Shown in pieces: positions 31,500 to 41,901 of a DNA stretch of 64,000 nt. How positions within the stretch are numbered: the stretch's first letter is position 1; each line of letters opens with the position of its first letter. The position numbers were made by a program, and so were the translations under genes. Source of the stretch: Sphingobacterium hotanense (GTDB lineage: Bacteria > Bacteroidota > Bacteroidia > Sphingobacteriales > Sphingobacteriaceae); NCBI RefSeq assembly GCF_008274825.1, contig NZ_CP030848.1:2232001-2296000 (forward strand). Direction: 5' to 3'. The notes below the pieces were generated by a model. It was given only the letters and a program-made list of their open reading frames with translations. It was not told where the DNA came from and searched no databases.

Positions 31500-33701
31500 A
31501 TGGCAAAGTTTCCGTTTTATAAACAACCCGATGCCAAGGACTGTGGACCGACATGTTTGCGAATTATCAGCAAACATTACGGGAAGTCGCTTTCTCTACA
31601 GATGTTGCGCGATCTTTCAGAAACAACACGAGAGGGGTCCAGTCTTATGGGACTTAGCCGCGCCGCGGAAGCGATCGGATTCAAAACACTAGCGGTAAAG
31701 ATCGACTTTAATACGCTTTTTGAAGATGTGCCGATGCCTTGTGTTGTTTTTTGGAGAAAGCAGCACTTTGTGGTCGTTTATAAAGTCGAGAAATCTGCTA
31801 ATGATTATAAAATTTATATTTCCGATCCCAGCTATGGATTGATAACCTACAGGAAAGAAGAGTTTCTGGAAGCTTGGATTGGGAAAGGCGCCAATGAAAC
31901 GACCGAAGAAGGCATCGTTTTGGTGCTGGAGACTACGCCGCGTTTTGATGAAGTGGAAGAGAACACGGATAAGAAATTTTCTATCTATAAATACCTTAAA
32001 CACTATCTCTCAAAATATAGGAAATATATTGTTCAGCTAGCAATCGGACTTATCGGTGGAAGCTTGCTCGCCTTAGTACTCCCGTTTCTGACGCAAAGTA
32101 TCGTTGATATCGGTATCCAAAATCAGGATCTCAATTTCATTTATTTAGTGCTATTTGCACAAATTATGTTGTATTTGGGGCAGATGAGCATTGAGATGAT
32201 TCGGGCGTGGATACTGCTGCACTTATCCTCAAGAATTAACATTTCCATTGTATCGGACTTCTTTATCAAGCTGATGCGATTGCCTATTAAGTTCTTCGAT
32301 ACACGCGTAACAGCTGATATTATGCAGCGAATTGGAGACCATTCCAGAATCGAGCAATTGTTGACCAATAGCTCATTGCAAACGCTGTTCTCGCTTATCA
32401 ATTTCATCATTTTCGGGATGGTGCTGTTGATCTATAATTATAAGCTTTTCCTCGTTTTCTTTTTCGGTGCTATTGCCTATGTGTTATGGATAACCTTTTT
32501 CTTAAAGAAGCGTCGAGAATTGGACTATAAGCAGTTTTCCCAGCTATCGGAAGAACAGGGCCAGGTAATGGAACTGATCAATGGTATGCAGGAGATCAAG
32601 ATGAACAATGCCGAGAACTACAAACGCTGGCAATGGGAGGGCACTCAGATCAAAGTGTTCCGCATTAAGATCAAGGCTTTGAAATTAGAGCAAGTGCAAA
32701 CGATCGGCGGTAATATCATTAGTCAACTTAAAGATGTATTGATCAGCTTTATTGCTGCTAGTTTGGTTGTTGAAGGGAAATTGACTTTGGGGATGATGTT
32801 GTCCGTGCAGTACATTATCGGGCAATTAAATACGCCCTTGATTCAGCTCGTTAGCTTTATTCGTCAATTTCAAGATGCGAAAATTGCTTTGGAACGTCTG
32901 AATGAGATTCATGAGAAAGACGATGAAGAACAGCTTGATCAAGCAAAACTTACAGACCTACCGGAAGGCGATATTCAACTTAATAATGTCTCTTTCCGTT
33001 ATACCGGCTCAAAAACATCGGTATTCGAAGGGCTCAACTTAACCATTCCTTTCGAAAAGACAACTGCAATTGTAGGTGCGAGCGGAAGTGGCAAAACGAC
33101 CTTGATGAAGATATTGGCGAAGTTTTACGATGCTGATCAGGGAACCGTAAAAATTGGCCCTACGGAGTTGAAGAATATTTCTGTTCATACTTGGAGGGCG
33201 AACTGTGGCATTGTTATGCAAGATGGATACATCTTTAATGAAAGTATTGCTCATAATATTGCTTTAGGGGATGATAGTGTAGATAAAATGAAATTGGGTC
33301 AAGCAGTGGAAGTGGCGAATATTAAAGAATTTATCGAAAGCTTGCCTTTAAGCTATAATACAAAAATAGGGTATGAAGGCTTAGGCCTTAGTGGCGGACA
33401 AACACAAAGGATGCTCATCGCAAGGGCGGTATATAAAGAACCTAAGTTTGTGTTTTTTGATGAGGCTACGAGTGCTTTGGATGCGAATACTGAAAAGATT
33501 ATTACAGACAACTTGAACCACTTTTTGAAAGGTAAAACAGCGGTGATCATAGCTCACCGCTTATCTACCGTGAAAAATGCAGATAAGATTGTGGTGTTGG
33601 ATCGTGGCCGAATCGTGGAAGAGGGTAGCCATGCCGAGTTAGTTGCTAGAAGAGGAGAATACTATCGTTTAGTTAAAAATCAGTTGGAACTTGGAAACTA
33701 A
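31500..33701 (+). CDS. Peptidase-containing ABC exporter (C39 peptidase)
   Basis: 733 aa. The N-terminal C39 peptidase has Cys15 (DCGPTC), His89 (KQHFVVVY) and Asp109 (ISDPSYG), which would cut after the GG of the precursor leaders. Six membrane helices follow (about residues 165-460). The ABC domain has Walker A GASGSGKTT (about 524), signature LSGGQ, and Walker B FVFFDEATSALD. It sits in the inner membrane and forms a type-1 export path with the HlyD- and TolC-like genes downstream. Its stop overlaps the next gene by 11 bp. Confidence 0.96.
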   Translation: MAKFPFYKQPDAKDCGPTCLRIISKHYGKSLSLQMLRDLSETTREGSSLMGLSRAAEAIGFKTLAVKIDFNTLFEDVPMPCVVFWRKQHFVVVYKVEKSANDYKIYISDPSYGLITYRKEEFLEAWIGKGANETTEEGIVLVLETTPRFDEVEENTDKKFSIYKYLKHYLSKYRKYIVQLAIGLIGGSLLALVLPFLTQSIVDIGIQNQDLNFIYLVLFAQIMLYLGQMSIEMIRAWILLHLSSRINISIVSDFFIKLMRLPIKFFDTRVTADIMQRIGDHSRIEQLLTNSSLQTLFSLINFIIFGMVLLIYNYKLFLVFFFGAIAYVLWITFFLKKRRELDYKQFSQLSEEQGQVMELINGMQEIKMNNAENYKRWQWEGTQIKVFRIKIKALKLEQVQTIGGNIISQLKDVLISFIAASLVVEGKLTLGMMLSVQYIIGQLNTPLIQLVSFIRQFQDAKIALERLNEIHEKDDEEQLDQAKLTDLPEGDIQLNNVSFRYTGSKTSVFEGLNLTIPFEKTTAIVGASGSGKTTLMKILAKFYDADQGTVKIGPTELKNISVHTWRANCGIVMQDGYIFNESIAHNIALGDDSVDKMKLGQAVEVANIKEFIESLPLSYNTKIGYEGLGLSGGQTQRMLIARAVYKEPKFVFFDEATSALDANTEKIITDNLNHFLKGKTAVIIAHRLSTVKNADKIVVLDRGRIVEEGSHAELVARRGEYYRLVKNQLELGN

Positions 33702-35001
33702 TAGAAATACATTAGATAATATCCATCTTCGTTCAGAGCAGGTGAACGATGTGTTGGAGAATCCACCGCATTGGCTGATTCGTTGGGGAAGTACGGTGAT
33801 CTGTTTGGTGATTGTTTTATTTTTTACGCTTGCCTGTATCATCAAATACCCTGAGTTTATTCAGGGATCGATCGTCATCAGTTCGCAGAATCCGCCGGAG
33901 AAGATTGAAGCAACAGTAAACTCGAGGATTGAAAAAATATTTGTTGCCGATCAGAAAACGGTGAAGAAAGGGGAACCTATTTTAGTATTACAGTCGAATG
34001 CGAACTACGAGGATATTCTTCGCTTAAAGCAGTTGCTAGATAGCGTCAAATCAAATTCCCTAGCTCAATTTCCGATCGCATTGACATCCACTTTTCGACT
34101 GGGCGAAGTACAGGAAGATTATACGGCTTTTGCCAAAGCTGTACAGGATGAGTTGCTATTTGCCAAGCTGAAACCTTATGATACTGAGGGATTAACAGCA
34201 GGTAAGAATATTAATGACTACGAGAATCGAATTGCCAACATGAAGCAGCAATACACGATCGAAGAGGCTAAAATGGAGCTCACGGAAAAGAACTACCAAC
34301 GTTCGGAACAGCTGCAGCAACAGGGCGTGATCTCGGCTTTAGATTTGGAAAACGAAAAAATAAGATTGCTAGAGCAACGAAAGAACTTTAAAAATACGCA
34401 ATTATCGCTTGCGCAGTTAGAGGAGAGTGTGCTAAATTTTAGGAAGATACAAGCGGGTGTTCAGATTAATAAGACTAAGGATGAATCGAATTACGCTAGC
34501 GGTAGTATTTTAATGTTAGAGCGACTTCGAAAATCGATCACACAGTGGGAGAGAAGCTTTCTTATTCGGGCATCCATCGACGGGAAAGTTAGCTATTTAC
34601 AGTTTTTGGGAGAAAATCAGTTTGTCAAGGCTGGCTCAAATTTGCTGAGTATTCTACCTGCGAATCGGGACATCATTATTGGTCAAATGCTGATTGCTGC
34701 ACAGAATCAAGGGAAGATACAGAAAGATCAACGCGTATTAATTAAGCTTGACAACTACAAATACCAGGAATTTGGCATCGTTACGGGACGTATTCAATCG
34801 CTCTCGCTGACACCGGACAAAGACGGGAAGTACTATGTTGAGGTGGCACTGCCGAATGGCCTTAACACCTCATACGACAAGCAGTTGAGCTTTGATCAGG
34901 AACTTACCGGCAATGCAGACATCGTAACGGAAGAACTAACGCTTGCACAAAGGATTCTTGACCAGTTGCGAAGTGTATTAAAGTACCAGAATAACGATTA
35001 G
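33691..35001 (+). CDS. HlyD-family periplasmic adaptor protein
   Basis: 436 aa. One N-terminal membrane helix (residues about 28-50, TVICLVIVLFFTLACIIKY), then a biotinyl-lipoyl-like segment (IEATVNSRIEKIFVADQKTVKKGEPIL), a long coiled-coil hairpin (about 150-270) and a returning lipoyl half plus beta-barrel. The frame begins with TTG 11 bp inside the exporter gene; no nearby in-frame ATG precedes the membrane helix, so TTG is the likely start, coupled to upstream translation. Links the ABC exporter to the TolC-like channel. Confidence 0.9.
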   Translation: METNRNTLDNIHLRSEQVNDVLENPPHWLIRWGSTVICLVIVLFFTLACIIKYPEFIQGSIVISSQNPPEKIEATVNSRIEKIFVADQKTVKKGEPILVLQSNANYEDILRLKQLLDSVKSNSLAQFPIALTSTFRLGEVQEDYTAFAKAVQDELLFAKLKPYDTEGLTAGKNINDYENRIANMKQQYTIEEAKMELTEKNYQRSEQLQQQGVISALDLENEKIRLLEQRKNFKNTQLSLAQLEESVLNFRKIQAGVQINKTKDESNYASGSILMLERLRKSITQWERSFLIRASIDGKVSYLQFLGENQFVKAGSNLLSILPANRDIIIGQMLIAAQNQGKIQKDQRVLIKLDNYKYQEFGIVTGRIQSLSLTPDKDGKYYVEVALPNGLNTSYDKQLSFDQELTGNADIVTEELTLAQRILDQLRSVLKYQNND

Positions 35002-35004
35002 CAT

Positions 35005-36342
35005 ATGCAACAAAAATTATTAGCTGCTTTCTGTGCGTTATTTATCCTGTCGTTAGCGAACCGTGTTTTTGCGCAGGAAGAGTGGTCTCTGAAAGAATGT
35101 ATGGACTATGCTGTACAACAAAATAGGAACGTGGCCCTATCCAAGTTGGATGTTGAAAATAAATCAATCGATATTCAGATTGCGAAGCGCGAAAAGCTAC
35201 CTAACTTAAATGCGTTCAGTAATATCTCTAGTAATTTCGGACAGTCACAAGATATCTTTGGAAACAATGCTAGGAACGACAATTTTAGTAATAGCATTGG
35301 GCTATCAAGTTCTGTTTCTCTCCTTAACTTCGGACGTATTAAGAACAGTGTAATCAAAACTGAAGCCTTGGTCAATGCTTCAAAAGAGGATGTTGAGCTC
35401 GCTAGGCGCAATACGCGCATGCAGGTTGCCCAAGCTTACTTACAAGTGCTTCTACAGAAAGAAATGGCTCGATTGATAGATTCTAGCGCTATTTTCTCCA
35501 GCTTGCAGTTGCAGAAGATACAACGATCCACAGACTTAGGTGTTACTGCCTTATCTGTCTTATATGAAGCAAAAGCGAATTACAGTCGCGATGTGCAGAA
35601 AAAAGCTGCTGCTAATCAACAAATCGATAAGGCTATTTTGGCACTTAAGTATGCCATGAACATGCAGGAGGATCAAGAAATCCGTATTGATGATAAGATT
35701 TCGTTTGTCGAGGAGCTCTCCCGGAACGATGTAAAGGTTGATTTATATTCAAATATGATCTGGAATGAACATCCGCTAATCAAGAAGTATCAGTATTTGA
35801 ATGAATCTGTCATTGCTGAAAATAAAATCATTCGTTCCAGTCTTTATCCGAGTATCGACTTGAGTGTAAATGTCGGGAGTTTTTACTTCAATAATCTGAC
35901 TCAGGGGTTCGGAAAGCTCCCTTACATGGAACAGATTCAAAATAACTTTTCTCAGCAAGTAACACTTTCACTAAATGTTCCAATTTATAATCGGAATAGT
36001 GTAAAGTATAATCTTCAGAAAAATAAGATTGTAATTCAGCAAAATGCGGAACAACTAGCGCTTGGAAAGCAGCAATTTAATCAAGAGATGCAAGGTTATC
36101 TTTTGGATTATAAAAACTACGAGAACCAACTTGCTTTAAGCAATGAGGCGCTAGATAATACTCGATTGGCTTTTGATATCAGCCAGAAGAGTTTTGACGC
36201 TGGAAAAATAAGCATATACGACCTGAATACTTCCCGAGCAAACCTCCTGAATGCTGAAAGTGAAACCATACAAGTGCGCTATAACATGGCATTTGCAAAA
36301 TTGCTTATCCAATTAATGGCAACCGGCGATATAACGTTTTAA
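35005..36342 (+). CDS. TolC-family outer-membrane efflux protein
   Basis: 445 aa with signal peptide (cleavage after RVFAQ). Two TolC-type repeats form the coiled-coil and barrel halves: WSLKECMDYAVQQNRNVALSK at the start and LAFDISQKSFDAGKISIYDLNTSRANLLNAESETIQVRYN near the end. Last gene of the RiPP export operon, three bases after the HlyD stop; provides the outer-membrane exit duct. Full length, slightly shorter than the average 470-490. Confidence 0.94.
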   Translation: MQQKLLAAFCALFILSLANRVFAQEEWSLKECMDYAVQQNRNVALSKLDVENKSIDIQIAKREKLPNLNAFSNISSNFGQSQDIFGNNARNDNFSNSIGLSSSVSLLNFGRIKNSVIKTEALVNASKEDVELARRNTRMQVAQAYLQVLLQKEMARLIDSSAIFSSLQLQKIQRSTDLGVTALSVLYEAKANYSRDVQKKAAANQQIDKAILALKYAMNMQEDQEIRIDDKISFVEELSRNDVKVDLYSNMIWNEHPLIKKYQYLNESVIAENKIIRSSLYPSIDLSVNVGSFYFNNLTQGFGKLPYMEQIQNNFSQQVTLSLNVPIYNRNSVKYNLQKNKIVIQQNAEQLALGKQQFNQEMQGYLLDYKNYENQLALSNEALDNTRLAFDISQKSFDAGKISIYDLNTSRANLLNAESETIQVRYNMAFAKLLIQLMATGDITF

Positions 36343-36475
36343 GTTCACTGTTACTATCATTACTTTCTTCATTCAATAATGTTCTAAAGCCGCTAATGGC
36401 GTTTGTTTATGCTCAATGAGATGGATAGAATTGCAATTTTGTATTTTCGCATAACTTAGCTAATACCATTTAAAC

Positions 36476-36820
36476 ATGATCAAAATATATCATAATCAAA
36501 TGTGCAGTAAAAGCCGCGCTGCGTTGAGTCTATTAGAAGAAAGAGGAGAGGAGTTTGTAGTGACGGAATATCTGAATCAAGTTCCTTCGAAAGAGGAGTT
36601 AGAAGGGATTGTAAAAATGCTCGGTATAAGACCAATCGATCTCATTCGTAAGAATGAAGAAGTATTTAAGCAGAATTATGAAGATATGGAATTAGATGAT
36701 GAGCAATGGATTGATATTATGATACAAAATCCTATTTTGATCGAACGCCCAATCGTCGTGAGAGATGGAACAGCAATAATTGGTAGACCAATTGAGAAAG
36801 TTCTGGAATTGTTGAAATAG
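36476..36820 (+). CDS. Arsenate reductase, glutaredoxin-dependent (ArsC family)
   Basis: 114 aa, thioredoxin-fold ArsC domain. The start IKIYHNQMCSKSRAAL carries the catalytic Cys10 and the usual following S-R, and LIERPIVVRDGTAIIGRP shows the conserved E-R-P-I and G-R-P loops. It reduces arsenate with glutaredoxin in classical members, though many single-copy relatives in Bacteroidota are of uncertain substrate (YfgD/Spx-like). It stands alone between the RiPP operon and the second SusC/SusD locus. Confidence 0.85.
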   Translation: MIKIYHNQMCSKSRAALSLLEERGEEFVVTEYLNQVPSKEELEGIVKMLGIRPIDLIRKNEEVFKQNYEDMELDDEQWIDIMIQNPILIERPIVVRDGTAIIGRPIEKVLELLK

Positions 36821-37025
36821 AGCCTGATTTGTGTCGGATGATACAGTATAATTTTCTGAATTATCTATTAGTTAGAAAATTACCTGTCAGTATTTTTATG
36901 AAAAAATATTTGGGTTAAGGAAAGATTAATTTTATCTTCATGTCAATTAACCAATTCTTACGCATTACCAAAATAAGTCAGATTATGAAGAAATCGCCGT
37001 AGTATATTTTTTTTACTTTACATTC

Positions 37026-37037
37026 GTGTACGTACAC
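37026..37037. promoter_or_regulatory. Perfect 12-bp palindrome upstream of SusC
   Basis: GTGTACGTACAC is self-complementary and lies 80 bp before the SusC start codon, in an otherwise AT-rich leader; a possible operator of a dimeric regulator. No regulator gene is adjacent. Confidence 0.3.
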
Positions 37038-37117
37038 AGTTGAATATTGTGACATGCCAATCAATCAAAAGGAGGATTCTCAAATACCTCCCAAAATCGT
37101 TAAACCAATGAAAAATT

Positions 37118-40100
37118 ATGAAATCGACTAAGTATTCTTTATCGAAATCGTTGTTAATTATTATTCTGTATAGTTTCTTTCCCTTCCTACTTTTTGCGCA
37201 GGCTGAGCGAACTATCAACGGGACAATTATCGACGAAACAACGAAACGACCGTTAGTTGGAGCACTCGTAAAAGTGCGATCAACCAACAAAAGCAGCAGT
37301 ACCGCCGAATTGGGGAAATTTCAAATTCAAGCTAAATCCGGGGATGTGCTTGAGATAAGTTTTATCGGCTATGTTCGTAAAACTGTCACCATTTCTGCTG
37401 CAAGGCAATACAACATTACCTTGCAACCAGTAGAAGAGAAGATGGAAGAGGTGGTTGTAATGGGATATGGGCAACAGATTAGTAAACAAGACCTCACAGG
37501 AGCGGTAGCTCAAGTAAAAATGAAAGATATTGAAAAGGCTCCTGTTCCTAATATCGATCAGGCACTTCAAGGACGCGTCGCGGGCGTTCAAGTGTCCGGA
37601 ACAGATGGTCAACCGGGGGAAGGATTAAATATTGTCATACGAGGAGGTAATTCGCTGACTCAAGACAATTCCCCATTGTATGTCGTTGATGGATTTCCAA
37701 TGGAGGACTTTGCAAGTTCAAGTATTAACCCAGATGACATTGCTTCAATTAGCATATTGAAAGACGCCTCGTCAACCAGTATTTATGGTGCAAGAGGAGC
37801 CAATGGAGTGGTATTAATAGAAACTAAAAAAGGGCGTGCCGGTGCACCTGTGATTACATTTAATAATTCAATTGGAGTGCAGCAAGTTCAAAAAACTATC
37901 GATATGATGGACCCCTATGAATTTGTTAAATATCAAAAAGAATTACACTTAGGAAATGCAAATTCGATGTATTTAGATTCCATGAATCGAACAGTTGAAG
38001 ATTATCGCGGGATAGCAGGTGTCGATTGGCAAGATCAAATCTTTAGAAGCTCTTTAAATAGGATACATAATTTAGGTATTCGTGGTGGGAATTCGCAAAC
38101 TAAGTTCTCGATTTCAGGCTCTGTGAATGATCAGAACGGTATTATTATTTATACTGGATATCAGCGATATCAAGGTCGGATGGCAATAGATCAGAATATC
38201 GGCAAGAAGCTAAAAGTTGGCCTTACGGCAAATTACACGAAAAGAAAGACCTTCGGAGGTGTCATTCGGGAAGGAGAGGGTGTCACAATTACCTCTCACC
38301 TGTTAAGCCGTGTTTGGGCATATCGTCCAGTAACTGGTTCTGGATCCAATCTATTAGAAGAAGATATGGATGCTGATGCAGAGAATCAATACGATGCTCG
38401 ATTCAACCCAGTTGTTACACAGGAAAATTCCTACAACATGAAATACTACACCGATCTTATAACAAACGGCTATATTGATTATCAAATCCTACCGGAATTG
38501 AAATTTAAGAGTACCCTGATTTACAGTAGTAATCAATATCAATTCGACGATTTCTATAATTCAAAAACCCCTCAAGGAACTTTGATTAGCTATTTCAATA
38601 GTAAAGGTGTAAATGCGAGCGTTAATACGGGTGGTCGTAACACCTTTTCTACGAACAACACGCTAAACTTCACAAAAACATACAATAAACATCACAAATT
38701 ATATGCGCTAGCTGGATTGGAAATCCAAACATCGAATGTCAAATCATATGGATTCTCAGTACAACAGTTGCCGAATGAACGATTAGGCATGGCAGGGGTA
38801 AAACAAGGAATTCCACTTGATATTCGCTCAACTTGGGCCGATTATTCGCTATTCTCTTTCTTCGGGCGTTTAGATTACAGCTATAAGTCTAAATACATCC
38901 TTACAGGAACCCTGCGTGCAGATGGTTCATCAAAATTTTCTCCGGCCAACCGTTGGGGTTATTTCCCTGCAGGAGCTTTGGCCTGGAATGCGACTAATGA
39001 AGAATGGTTTAAGCAGCAAAAGGTTCTTAATACCGCTAAGTTACGCGTAAGCTACGGTATGAATGGAAATAATAGGATTGGTGAATACACGCGTTTCCCA
39101 ATGTTATCATTGCCAATTGGTGGCGCATATTCATGGGGTAATGAATCACCGACGCTCGGTGCAATTATGACCGCTTTGCCATCACAAGAAATTAAGTGGG
39201 AAACAACCGAAAATATCGATGTCGGAATGGATCTCAGTTTTTTAAAAGGTAGATTGGAATTAATTGTCGACTTATATCGTAAAAATACCCACGACTTACT
39301 TATGAATACCCAAATACCGACTAGTCAAGGGTTTTCGTTCGCGATGAAGAATGTCGGCTCAGTAAGGAATGATGGATTAGAGTTTACAATTAGTTCGAAA
39401 AATATCGATAAAAAAGACTTTTCATGGACTACAGACTTTAATATTAGTTTTAACCGAAGTAAAATCCTTGCTCTTAATGGTGATCAGGATAAGATTTTAA
39501 GTTTCCCAAGCTTCATTTCACAGTATGGCACGAATCCATTATATATATCTGAAGTAGGGCGACCTGTCGGAATGATTTACGGATTAGTGTGGGAAGGGAC
39601 CTATAAATACGATGACTTTAACAATCCTTCCGAAGGAGTATACACGCTTAAAAATAATATACCGAATAACGGAAATGCCAATGTAGCGCCAGGGGATATC
39701 AAATATAAAGATATCAACGGCGACTTGACGATCGACGGTAAGGACTTAACCATTATCGGACGTGGACTCCCAATACATATTGGAGGTCTGAATAACCAAT
39801 TTACTTATAAAGGTTTGTCATTGGCTGTATTCTTTCAGTGGTCTTTCGGAAATGATATCTACAATGCTAACAGACTTCATTATGAAGGAAACGGGAATGT
39901 TCGAACCAACTTGAATCAATACGCATCGTATGAAAATCGTTGGTCGCCAGAAAATCCTGATTCAGATATATTCAGAGCTAACGGGCAGGGAGTTATTGGA
40001 TGGCATTCCTCTAGAGTCCTCGAAGACGGATCTTATCTGCGTCTAAAAACTGTAGCGATTGATTATAACATCCCAGCTAGATACATCAAAGCCGTTAAAC

Positions 40101-40270
40101 TTAAAGGACTGGCAATAGGTGTTGCGGGACAAAATTTAGTCACATGGACAAAATATAGTGGTATGGACCCTGAAGTTTCCACACGTAATACGACATTGAT
40201 GCCAGGCTTTGACTATTCAGCTTATCCTATGGCGCGGACTATTGTTGGAACATTGAAAGCAACTTTTTAA
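37118..40270 (+). CDS. SusC/RagA-family TonB-linked outer-membrane protein
   Basis: 1050 aa. Signal peptide ends near LLFAQ. It is followed directly by a carboxypeptidase-like domain (RTINGTIIDETTKRPLVGALV), the plug (EEVVVMGYGQQISKQDLTGAVAQV; DASSTSIYGARGANGVVLIETKKG) and the barrel, ending MARTIVGTLKATF. It has no STN domain, which fits the lack of fecI/fecR genes here. It forms a transport pair with the SusD-like gene 12 bp downstream. Glycan specificity unknown. Confidence 0.95.
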   Translation: MKSTKYSLSKSLLIIILYSFFPFLLFAQAERTINGTIIDETTKRPLVGALVKVRSTNKSSSTAELGKFQIQAKSGDVLEISFIGYVRKTVTISAARQYNITLQPVEEKMEEVVVMGYGQQISKQDLTGAVAQVKMKDIEKAPVPNIDQALQGRVAGVQVSGTDGQPGEGLNIVIRGGNSLTQDNSPLYVVDGFPMEDFASSSINPDDIASISILKDASSTSIYGARGANGVVLIETKKGRAGAPVITFNNSIGVQQVQKTIDMMDPYEFVKYQKELHLGNANSMYLDSMNRTVEDYRGIAGVDWQDQIFRSSLNRIHNLGIRGGNSQTKFSISGSVNDQNGIIIYTGYQRYQGRMAIDQNIGKKLKVGLTANYTKRKTFGGVIREGEGVTITSHLLSRVWAYRPVTGSGSNLLEEDMDADAENQYDARFNPVVTQENSYNMKYYTDLITNGYIDYQILPELKFKSTLIYSSNQYQFDDFYNSKTPQGTLISYFNSKGVNASVNTGGRNTFSTNNTLNFTKTYNKHHKLYALAGLEIQTSNVKSYGFSVQQLPNERLGMAGVKQGIPLDIRSTWADYSLFSFFGRLDYSYKSKYILTGTLRADGSSKFSPANRWGYFPAGALAWNATNEEWFKQQKVLNTAKLRVSYGMNGNNRIGEYTRFPMLSLPIGGAYSWGNESPTLGAIMTALPSQEIKWETTENIDVGMDLSFLKGRLELIVDLYRKNTHDLLMNTQIPTSQGFSFAMKNVGSVRNDGLEFTISSKNIDKKDFSWTTDFNISFNRSKILALNGDQDKILSFPSFISQYGTNPLYISEVGRPVGMIYGLVWEGTYKYDDFNNPSEGVYTLKNNIPNNGNANVAPGDIKYKDINGDLTIDGKDLTIIGRGLPIHIGGLNNQFTYKGLSLAVFFQWSFGNDIYNANRLHYEGNGNVRTNLNQYASYENRWSPENPDSDIFRANGQGVIGWHSSRVLEDGSYLRLKTVAIDYNIPARYIKAVKLKGLAIGVAGQNLVTWTKYSGMDPEVSTRNTTLMPGFDYSAYPMARTIVGTLKATF

Positions 40271-40282
40271 TTCCAGATTATC

Positions 40283-41887
40283 ATGAGAGAATCAATAAAA
40301 TATATACTGGCAGCGTTGATTTGTACAAGTGCGCTATCATGTAAAAAGTTTCTGGAGAAAACACCGTATGACCTTTCTCCAGTTGGCTACTATGAAACAG
40401 AAAAAGAACTTACGGCAGGAATTGCAGGCGTATATGATCGTCTTGCAGGCATATACGGATCGGTATGGCTCTACCGTTTAGGACTAGAGGCTGATGAAGG
40501 TTATTATGCACGTAATAATTTACCTCAAGGCCCCCAAAACTTTAATTTTTCAGCTTCTCATAATGATGTAGCTGTAATTTGGAGAACGCTCTACGAAGGG
40601 ATCTTCCGTGCTAATTTTCTTTTGGAGAATATTGATAAAAACACAAGCATCAATGAAGATTTTAGAAATAGAATAAGGGGAGAAGCTTATGCCTTGCGAG
40701 CTCACTTCTACTTTATGCTTGTGCAACAGTTCGGTGGAGTTCCTCTAATTCTACAGGCAACCAAGGACTCAAATGAAAATATGGACATTCCTCGCACTTC
40801 TGCAAAAGAGATTTATGACCAAGTTCTTATAGATTTCAAGGCTGCAGAAAGCTTGGTGGCTGATATAAGTAGTGTCAAACATGGAGGGCGCATCACCAAA
40901 TCAGCTGTAAGGGGAATGCTGGCTCGGGTTTGTCTATATATGGCTGGTGAACCTTTAAAGGATGTTGCCAAATATGCTGAAGCAAAAGAATGGGCTGCAA
41001 AAGTGATAGACGACGTGTCTGCAGCACATAAATTGAACCCTGATTTTACAGAAGTATTTAAAAACTATGCGAGAGACCAATATGATATTGGTGAAAGTAT
41101 TTGGGAAGTAGAATTTTGGGGAAATAGAACAGATACTTATACGGAGACAGGGTTTGTAGGATTTGCGAATGGACCAATCACCAGCAATGCATTGACTGGC
41201 AACGGTTTTGGTGGTGTTAAAGTTACTGCAAAACTCTACTTCAAATACCTTCCAGACGATGAACGTCGCGATTGGACTATTGCCAATTTTACCTATGTTA
41301 ACTCTGGACCGGAAGGGAATAAAAATATGCTAACCTCAACTGCCGAGGGAGCAATATACAATCGTGAGGCCGCAAAATGGCGTCGAGAATTTGAAACATT
41401 GAAACCCAAAGCAACTGGGCAAACACCGCAAAATTTCCCTCTGTTACGTTTTTCTGATATACTCCTTATGTATGCGGAAGCAGACTTCTATGCTTCAAAT
41501 AAAACCGTAACTGCAACGGCGATTGAATACTTAAACCAAGTTCGAAGAAGAGCGCACGGAAAGCTCAAACCTGAAGCGGAAAATGTAGCAGAGCATGATA
41601 TTAGTCTGCAAATAGACGCTTCTGAGTTTGAAACCACTTTGAGAGACGAACGCATGCGCGAGTTTGCATTTGAGCAACTTAGAAAGTTTGATTTAATCCG
41701 ATGGGGAACTTTCCTTCTTGAAATGCGTTCGGTGGTCGATCGAATGAACGTGGTTAATCCAAATGCAGCAAATCTTTATGCAAAGGAACGGTTTGTTAAT
41801 GCTCAAGATGAAAAACATCTGTTATGGCCGATCCCTTCAATAGAGATGACAATGAACAAAGCAATGGTACAAAATCCAGGTTGGTAA
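40283..41887 (+). CDS. SusD/RagB-family nutrient-binding lipoprotein
   Basis: 534 aa, lipoprotein signal with lipobox ALSC. The N-terminal SusD-like part contains IRGEAYALRAHFYFMLVQQFGGVPLI. The C-terminal RagB part contains FPLLRFSDILLMYAEAD and DERMREFAFEQLRKFDLIRWG, ending with HLLWPIPSIEM. It is placed on the cell surface as lid of the preceding SusC barrel. Normal family length. Confidence 0.96.
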   Translation: MRESIKYILAALICTSALSCKKFLEKTPYDLSPVGYYETEKELTAGIAGVYDRLAGIYGSVWLYRLGLEADEGYYARNNLPQGPQNFNFSASHNDVAVIWRTLYEGIFRANFLLENIDKNTSINEDFRNRIRGEAYALRAHFYFMLVQQFGGVPLILQATKDSNENMDIPRTSAKEIYDQVLIDFKAAESLVADISSVKHGGRITKSAVRGMLARVCLYMAGEPLKDVAKYAEAKEWAAKVIDDVSAAHKLNPDFTEVFKNYARDQYDIGESIWEVEFWGNRTDTYTETGFVGFANGPITSNALTGNGFGGVKVTAKLYFKYLPDDERRDWTIANFTYVNSGPEGNKNMLTSTAEGAIYNREAAKWRREFETLKPKATGQTPQNFPLLRFSDILLMYAEADFYASNKTVTATAIEYLNQVRRRAHGKLKPEAENVAEHDISLQIDASEFETTLRDERMREFAFEQLRKFDLIRWGTFLLEMRSVVDRMNVVNPNAANLYAKERFVNAQDEKHLLWPIPSIEMTMNKAMVQNPGW

Positions 41888-41901
41888 ACTAATTAGACGT
41901 T

